Assembly: GCA_021413865.1 (NCBI GenBank)
Contig: JAIOPN010000051.1
Span: 1-64,000, forward strand
Direction of reading: 5' to 3'
Source: Planctomycetota bacterium
Lineage (GTDB): Bacteria; Planctomycetota; Phycisphaerae; Phycisphaerales; Phycisphaeraceae
Length of the DNA: 64,000 nucleotides
Both the position numbers and the translations under genes were made by a program. The notes under the pieces were generated by a model. It saw only the letters and a program-made list of their open reading frames with translations, ran no database searches and was not told the origin of the DNA. Positions within the stretch are counted from its first letter, which is position 1. Each line of letters begins with the position of its first letter. Of this stretch, positions 56,262 to 64,000 are shown in pieces.

Positions 56262-56590
56262 CTTCGCCCCAATGCGAATCAAGAAGCCTTGGATGAGCCC
56301 GTGATGAAGAACGGGCCAGGGAGTCTTGACCCGCGTTGAGCGGAGGCCGGCCGAGGGCGAAAGCCCGGAGCCGACCGTAGGTCTTTGACAAGTGGATTAG
56401 TTTGGTGTTGCACGCGAGTGTACACCGAGGCAGTAGCGCACTGAGGAGCTCACCCGGGCTCTGGCCTGTTGAAGGTCTAGAGGATCGGGTGGCCGTGCCG
56501 TCAATCGTGGCACGGCGGATTAATCCTGACCCAAAGTCGAGACGAGCCCGAGGCGAAAGCCGAGGGAACGGATCGGTGGAAGGTCGGGGC
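56262..56590 (+). other. 23S rRNA leader with boxA-like site and 5' half of processing stem
   Basis: GTCTTTGACA (56381-56390) resembles the antitermination boxA. CAAGTGGA (56389-56396), AGTTTGGTGTTGC (56399-56411) and GAGGCAGTAG (56427-56436) are complementary, in nested order, to sequences at 59644-59651, 59631-59644 and 59569-59578 downstream of 23S. They would form the long stem that RNase III cuts. No 16S or tRNA sequence lies in this 330-bp leader. Confidence 0.75.
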
Positions 56591-59430
<2,840 letters not shown>

Positions 59431-59691
59431 TCCGACCCTCTACCGATTCAAGCCGGCCTCAAAACCGGCGTAATGTCCCCGGCCGTTCAGGACTTGCAAC
59501 GAACCTGAATCCCCGGGAGACGTTTTTACAAATCATCGGTCCAGGTTGGATCCAACTCCGCAATGTGACTACTGCCTCAAGCAACAACGCGGCCTCTTGA
59601 TACTTTCACCCGAAAGTACCAAGCAGGCACGCAACACCAAAACTCCACTTGACATTCTCCCGTGAGGCGGGCTAAACCCCGCTTCACGGAT
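59431..59691 (+). other. 23S-5S spacer with 3' half of processing stem
   Basis: The spacer holds the three segments complementary to the leader (59569-59578, 59631-59644, 59644-59651), a small hairpin at 59601-59618 (TACTTTC / GAAAGTA), and a hairpin at 59662-59687 (GTGAGGCGGG / CCCGCTTCAC) just before 5S. No tRNA is present. Confidence 0.75.
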
Positions 59692-59692
59692 T

Positions 59693-59799
59693 GTCGGTGA
59701 CCATAGCGGCGGGGCAACACCCGATCCCTTCCCGAACTCGGCAGTTAAGCCCGCCGTGCCGATGATAGTGCAACAGCGCGAAAGTAGGTCATCGCCGAC
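59693..59799 (+). rRNA. rrf: 5S ribosomal RNA
   Basis: About 107 nt with terminal helix GTCGGTGACC / GGTCATCGCCGAC, and conserved internal segments TCCCTTCCCGAACTCGGCAG and TTAAGCCCGCC. It lies 0.26 kb after 23S and directly before a strong terminator. Confidence 0.95.
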
Positions 59800-59804
59800 T
59801 TTTT

Positions 59805-59840
59805 GAGCCCCATCAGCCTAAAGCTGATGGGGCTCTTTTT
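59805..59840 (+). terminator. Rho-independent terminator of the 23S-5S operon
   Basis: Perfect 13-bp stem GAGCCCCATCAGC / GCTGATGGGGCTC with a 5-nt loop, followed by TTTTT, beginning 5 bp after the 5S 3' end. Confidence 0.95.
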
Positions 59841-59960
59841 ATTTAATCGCCCCCGTCTCCCTCGATTCAAATCTTCAAGCCAAGCCCGACGCTGAGGTCT
59901 TCCGAAGCGTCGGAGTCCGTACTCCCTCGCGATGACCGTCAACCGTGTACACTCCGTCGC

Positions 59961-60668
59961 ATGAGCAGCAAACGACGCCCGGACCAGCCCCGTCCCACCC
60001 GCATCGAACCCTTCCCCACCGCCTCGCCCGGCAGCGTGGTCATCACGCAGGGCAAAACCCGCGTGCTCTGCACCGCCAACGTCGATGCCGACCTCCCGGG
60101 CTGGCTCCGTCCCAGGCCCGGGGAGCCGCCCAAGAGCGGCTGGGTGACCGCCGAATACAGCATGCTCCCCGGCTCCACGCCGCAAAGAAAAAAACGCGGC
60201 CCCGACGGCCGGGCGACCGAGATCCAGCGCCTCATCGGCCGGGTGCTCCGCGCGTCCGTTGACATGGACAAAATGCCCGGCGTTTCCATCACCGTGGACT
60301 GCGACGTCCTCCACGCCGACGGCGGGACGCGCACCGCCTCCATCACCGGCGGATTCGTCGCCCTCGCCCGCTGCATCAGGCACGCGCGTGGCAAGGGGCT
60401 GATCAAGGGCGACCCAGTCATCGGCCCCGTCGCCGCGATCAGCGTCGGCGTCGTGGACGGCGTCTCCTGCGTCGATCTGGATTACGACCTCGACTCCCGT
60501 GCCGACGTGGACATGAACGTTGCCATCGATCACCGCGGCCGCTTCATCGAGGTCCAGGGCACGGGCGAGCGGACGACATTCACGCGCCCGCAGCTCGACC
60601 GCTTGCTCGACCTGGCTTTGTCCGCGTCGAAGAAGCTGATCGCCGTGCAACGCCGCGCGGTGCGGTGA
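59961..60668 (+). CDS. rph: Ribonuclease PH
   Basis: The 235-residue product matches RNase PH over its full length: QGKTRVLCTANVD near the N-terminus, GWVTAEYSMLPGSTPQRKKR (phosphate and tRNA contact), RATEIQRLIGRVLRASVDM, DCDVLHADGGTRTASITG with the catalytic Asp region, and DLDYDLDSRADVDMNVA. It trims tRNA 3' ends by phosphorolysis. Length is typical. The ATG at 59961 has only a weak ribosome-binding site. It may be transcribed alone, after the rRNA terminator. Confidence 0.95.
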   Translation: MSSKRRPDQPRPTRIEPFPTASPGSVVITQGKTRVLCTANVDADLPGWLRPRPGEPPKSGWVTAEYSMLPGSTPQRKKRGPDGRATEIQRLIGRVLRASVDMDKMPGVSITVDCDVLHADGGTRTASITGGFVALARCIRHARGKGLIKGDPVIGPVAAISVGVVDGVSCVDLDYDLDSRADVDMNVAIDHRGRFIEVQGTGERTTFTRPQLDRLLDLALSASKKLIAVQRRAVR

Positions 60669-60689
60669 AACGTGATTTCGAAATGGGTG

Positions 60690-60762
60690 ACTGGGGCTGA
60701 GGCTTTGCGAAGCCCCAGTTGGGTACACGATGCGGACTGGGGCATCGAAGACTCTGCCCCAG
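60690..60762. repeat. Two tandem hairpins sharing a CTGGGGC core
   Basis: The first pairs ACTGGGGCT (60690-60698) with AGCCCCAGT (60711-60719); the second pairs CTGGGGCA (60737-60744) with TGCCCCAG (60755-60762). Both begin ACTGGGGC. They lie between rph and the LptF-like gene and could be a terminator pair without T-runs or a REP-like element. Confidence 0.6.
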
Positions 60763-60852
60763 CCACCCGTGTAACGGCACCGGACCGCCGCCGTTTTCCA
60801 TCGACCGTGCCATCCCCTACACTCATGCCTCACCCGAGATTGCGATCCTCGC

Positions 60853-62517
60853 ATGCCCTGGACGCTCTACCGCTATATCCTGCGTGACATCATTCGGCTG
60901 CTCGTGTTGTCCACGACGGTGCTGGTCTTCGTCATCGGCTTCGCGGCGGCGATCAAGCCGCTCTCGGACGGGCTGCTCGGCCCCGCCGGCCTGGTGAAGT
61001 TCATCCTCTTCAGCACGCCGACGATGCTCGCCCTGGCGCTGCCTTTTGCCGCGGCCTTCGCGAGTACGATGGTCTTTTGCCGGTTGACCGCCGACAACGA
61101 AATCCTCGCCTGCTCCTCGGTGGGCATCAGCTACCGCACGCTGCTGCTCCCTGTGCTGGCGCTGGGGCTGGTGCTGACGCTGGGCCTGTTTTTCATGAGC
61201 AACTGGGTGATCCCGCGGTTTTTCGTGCTCGCGCAGCAGCAACTTGAACACGACATGATCAAGGTCCTGGTGAACCAGGTGCAGAAGCGCCAGACGGTGA
61301 GCCTGAATCGGGACACGGTGCTCTACGCCGATAAAGCTGATGATTCGCAGCCGCCCCCGGTGATCCCGGGGAGCACGATCCAGCCGACGAAGCTGGTCAT
61401 TTTGAGTGGCGCGGCTGCGGGTAAGTACGGCGCGGACGGCAAGATCGTGCGCGAGGGGACCGCCGAGCAGGCGGACGTGTACCTGTTCCACGACGAGGGC
61501 CAGACGTGGGTGATGATGCGGTTCAAGAACGCGATGGTGTATGACGCCGAGTCGGAGCAGGGGCACTTCGCCGTGGTCGATCACTGGGACCTGCCGCCGG
61601 TGGCGCTGCCCAACCCGGTGCGGGACAAGCCGCGGTTCATGAGCTGGCCGGAGCTGCGCGAGCTGGGGCACGAGCCCGAGCGGTTCGACGAGGTGCGGGA
61701 ACGCAAGGCCAAGCTCGCCGAGACGATCGCGGGTGAGCAGTTGCTGCAACTGATCGAGTCCGCGATGGCGAACTCCGGCGGTAGGGGGGTGACGTTCCTG
61801 GCCGCGGGTGAGAACCAGAAGTATCAATTCTCGACACCGATGCTCAAGCGGGACGGCAACGCGGTCAGACTGGTCGCCGCGCCGGTCAAGGTGACGTACT
61901 TCTCCGGCGGCCTCCGCAAACGCGAGATGCAGGCCAAGTCGGCGACGCTCAGCGTCGAGACCAGCGACGAAGACATCGAGCCGCGCGTGCGCATCACGCT
62001 CCAGCACGTCACGACCTCCGACGTCTGGACGGCTCAGCAGGGCGGCGAGCGCGTGAGCTATGCGTTGGAACGGGTGAACTGGCCCCAGCCGCTGGCGGCC
62101 GGCCTCAAGGCGCTGAACATCAACGACCTCTATTCCCGGGCGCGTGACCCGCACGGCCCGTTCCACCTCTCCACCCCGGTCCAGATCAGCGCCGATGCGC
62201 TCGAGCTCTCGATCGCCAAGCTGCGCCGCCGCATCATCGTGCAGGTCCACGAACGCGCGGCGTCGGCGGTCTCCTGCGCCCTGGTGCTGCTCATGGGCGC
62301 CGTCCTGAGCATGAGGATGCGCGGCGGGCTCCCGCTTGTCGTTTATTTCTGGAGCTTCATGCTGGCGTTGCTGGCCGTCATCATCGGCCGCAGCGGCGGC
62401 AACCTGACGGGCAACCCGTCCGCGGGCCTGATCTGGGGGCTGCTGGCCATGTGGGTCGGCAACATCATCATCGGCGTCGTGTTCACCGGCGTGTACCTGA
62501 AACTGGTGAAGAACTGA
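60853..62517 (+). CDS. LptF/LptG (YjgP/YjgQ) family LPS export permease, first of pair
   Basis: The 554-residue product has the family N-terminus MPWTLYRYILRDIIRLLVLS, three N-terminal membrane segments (through LLPVLALGLVLTLGLFFMS), a large periplasmic beta-jellyroll (residues ~130-450), and three C-terminal segments (AVSCALVLLMGAVLSMRM, FWSFMLALLAVIIGRSGG, MWVGNIIIGVVFTGVYL). TADNEILACSSVGISYRTLL is the typical segment contacting the LptB ATPase. It is longer than E. coli LptF (about 365) because of the periplasmic part. It probably works with the next gene, LptE (38472) and an unlinked LptB. Confidence 0.85.
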   Translation: MPWTLYRYILRDIIRLLVLSTTVLVFVIGFAAAIKPLSDGLLGPAGLVKFILFSTPTMLALALPFAAAFASTMVFCRLTADNEILACSSVGISYRTLLLPVLALGLVLTLGLFFMSNWVIPRFFVLAQQQLEHDMIKVLVNQVQKRQTVSLNRDTVLYADKADDSQPPPVIPGSTIQPTKLVILSGAAAGKYGADGKIVREGTAEQADVYLFHDEGQTWVMMRFKNAMVYDAESEQGHFAVVDHWDLPPVALPNPVRDKPRFMSWPELRELGHEPERFDEVRERKAKLAETIAGEQLLQLIESAMANSGGRGVTFLAAGENQKYQFSTPMLKRDGNAVRLVAAPVKVTYFSGGLRKREMQAKSATLSVETSDEDIEPRVRITLQHVTTSDVWTAQQGGERVSYALERVNWPQPLAAGLKALNINDLYSRARDPHGPFHLSTPVQISADALELSIAKLRRRIIVQVHERAASAVSCALVLLMGAVLSMRMRGGLPLVVYFWSFMLALLAVIIGRSGGNLTGNPSAGLIWGLLAMWVGNIIIGVVFTGVYLKLVKN

Positions 62518-62522
62518 CAGCC

Positions 62523-63644
62523 ATGCGCATACTCGACCGCTACATCATCCGCTATTACCTGATCAACTTTGTGGTCCTGCTCGCGGTGTTCACGCTGCTG
62601 TTCATCGTCGTGGACATGATGTTCAACTTCGACGAATTCCTCGACGCCGGCCGGAACAACTCTGGCCAGTGGGGCAGCATGGTGGCCGCGACCGTCGCGG
62701 CGATCCTCGATTACTACGGGCCGCTCTCGGCGCTGCTCTACGTCTTCTTCGCCGGCATCATCGCCCTGGGGGCGATGGGGTTCACCTTCGCCACCTTTGT
62801 TCGCACGGGGGAGCTCGGTGCGATGGTCAGCAGCGGCGTGAGCATGTTCCGCATCGCGGCGCCGATCCTCGTGGTCGGGTTTTTTCTGAATGCCGCCACG
62901 CTGGTGGACCAGGAGTTCGTGCTGCCCCGGCTGGCGTCCAAGCTCACGCGTGAGGCGTCGCAGGTCTCGCGCGAGACCGCCAAGCCCTTCCGTGTGCATT
63001 ACACCGTGGACCACAACGGCAGGCTCCTGAGCGTCAGCTCGTTCGATTCCAACGGGCCCGCCATGCAGGGCGTCACCATCCTGATCCGCAGCGACAAGGG
63101 CATGGCCCTGCAGCGCATCACCGCCGACCGCGGGACGTGGGACGCCGCGCGTGAGGGCGGGGGGTGGCTGCTGACCGGCGTGGTGGCCACGGAGCGCGAC
63201 GTCGCCGGACCCGCGGGCTCGGCGGTGAACGCCACGCACGAGGAGACGATGTTCTTCCCCACCGACCTCTCGCCCGAGGTGCTGATCGCGCGGCAGGAGT
63301 CGATCTACCCGCGCCTGCTGAGCATGCCCGAGCTCATGCGCCTGGCGAAAAACCCGGCGGTGGATACCGGGCAGATCCGTCAGATCATGCACAGCCGGTT
63401 CAGCCTGCTTGTTCTCAACCTGCTCGTGCTGGTGATGGGGCTGCCCTTTTTCCTCACGCGCGAGCCGGTCAACATGCTGCTGCAGGGTGTCAAGGCCGCG
63501 GCGGTCTGCCTGGGCGCGTGGGGCGGCGGGCTTGTAATGATGCAGGTCAGCACCGGCCAGATGCAACCGGCCCTGTCGGCGTGGCTGCCGGTGGTGATCT
63601 ATCTGCCGGTGAGCGCGATGCTGCTCATGCGCGTGCGGACGTGA
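62523..63644 (+). CDS. LptF/LptG family LPS export permease, second of pair
   Basis: The 373-residue product starts MRILDRYIIRYYLINFVVLL, the LptG-type N-terminus, and has the same 3+3 membrane layout with a jellyroll between. GELGAMVSSGVSMFRIAAPIL is the equivalent of the LptB-contacting segment. Only 5 bp separate it from the preceding stop, so the two are one operon; the ATG at 62523 was chosen over the open upstream frame (to 62451), which overlaps the first gene. Length is canonical for LptG. Confidence 0.85.
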   Translation: MRILDRYIIRYYLINFVVLLAVFTLLFIVVDMMFNFDEFLDAGRNNSGQWGSMVAATVAAILDYYGPLSALLYVFFAGIIALGAMGFTFATFVRTGELGAMVSSGVSMFRIAAPILVVGFFLNAATLVDQEFVLPRLASKLTREASQVSRETAKPFRVHYTVDHNGRLLSVSSFDSNGPAMQGVTILIRSDKGMALQRITADRGTWDAAREGGGWLLTGVVATERDVAGPAGSAVNATHEETMFFPTDLSPEVLIARQESIYPRLLSMPELMRLAKNPAVDTGQIRQIMHSRFSLLVLNLLVLVMGLPFFLTREPVNMLLQGVKAAAVCLGAWGGGLVMMQVSTGQMQPALSAWLPVVIYLPVSAMLLMRVRT

Positions 63645-63660
63645 CGGGCCGCGAAACGTG

Positions 63661-64000
63661 TTACGCCGCGGGGCGGATCATCTCCGCCGGCAGCGGGTGC
63701 GCGACACCGCTGCGGAGCAGGTGGCGGATGGTGTCGTCGGCGATCCACCACGGGTGCCGGACGACCTGGTTCAGGATGTACCGCTGAGCGTGCGAGCCCT
63801 TGATCTCGGCCTCGGCGCTGGCGTAGATGCGCTCGCGCCGGTCGCAGTTGCGCCAGAGCGCGTACCGCTCGGGCAGCGGTAAATGGTGGGCGTAGCGCCG
63901 GGCGACGGTGATCTGCTCACGCCCGTGCAAAATGGTCTGCGTCGCGCTGCGGCTGATGGCGTACTCGCGCCGCGCGGCGAGCGTCTCGCCGATCAGCGTG
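63661..64000 (-). CDS. Partial CDS at right edge, unknown function
   Basis: The frame is open from 64000 to the stop at 63661; the start lies beyond the window, and the 112 codons seen are the C-terminus. Residues such as RRYAHHLPLPERYALWRNCDRR are Arg/His-rich and the region VVRHPWWIADDTIRHLLRSG looks helical. No family is recognised. It converges with the LptG-like gene, ending 16 bp after it. Confidence 0.5.
   Translation of the reverse strand, partial: TLIGETLAARREYAISRSATQTILHGREQITVARRYAHHLPLPERYALWRNCDRRERIYASAEAEIKGSHAQRYILNQVVRHPWWIADDTIRHLLRSGVAHPLPAEMIRPAA

Overview
This is a 64 kb high-GC segment of a bacterial chromosome. Gene content and style point to the Planctomycetota, probably class Phycisphaerae. 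The grounds are a 23S-5S rRNA operon with no 16S gene in front of it, a sulfatase with heparinase and parallel beta-helix proteins, a MGGYGSGRW-type mobile-element protein, Gram-negative outer-membrane biogenesis genes (BamD-like, LptE, LptF/LptG) and a giant repetitive secreted protein. The taxon is an inference from gene families; no database search was made.

Layout. (1) 1-12267: the 3' 12.3 kb of a giant secreted protein. It enters the window inside a vanadium-haloperoxidase-like domain and continues through Ig-like domains, an Asp-rich linker, a metzincin-type protease motif, ASH-like domains, an LVIVD propeller and seven tandem 256/236-residue repeats. (2) 12315-15706: a membrane protein and a beta-propeller protein. 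(3) 15784-37136: a 21.4 kb island bounded by a displaced 3' end of tRNA-Lys (still attached to what looks like the tRNA's original terminator) and the intact tRNA-Lys(CTT) gene. A tyrosine recombinase sits against the tRNA. The cargo is a minus-strand run of heparinase II/III, an SDR-SOUL fusion, a beta-helix protein, a type I sulfatase, a PhyH-like oxygenase and a CBM9/YetA-like lyase candidate, with a plus-strand beta-helix protein at the left end. Near the integrase lie an IS3 remnant, a broken Fic gene with a palindromic operator candidate, and an IS4 fragment fused in frame to a mobile-element protein. (4) 37363-41322: BamD-like, LptE-like and FtsH genes. (5) 41401-50110: sialic-acid-synthase-like NeuB, a YhcH-family protein, SthA transhydrogenase, a membrane-anchored Ser/Thr kinase and a second large beta-helix protein. 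(6) 50209-55879: polyprenyl diphosphate synthase, a PAS/GAF/receiver signalling protein overlapping an RsmB-like rRNA methyltransferase, a ferritin-like unknown and a DUF151 bifunctional nuclease. (7) 56105-59840: tandem promoters, leader, 23S rRNA, 5S rRNA and terminator. (8) 59961-64000: RNase PH, an LptF/LptG permease pair and a partial gene at the edge.

How it fits together. The BamD-like, LptE and LptF/G genes argue for a genuine LPS-type outer membrane. The island looks like a horizontally acquired set for sulfated or uronate-containing polysaccharides, lacking SusC/SusD, inserted between a tRNA gene and its terminator. The most unusual items are the giant haloperoxidase/protease/repeat protein, the tRNA-Lys polysaccharide island and the SDR-SOUL fusion carrying an internal lipoprotein signal.
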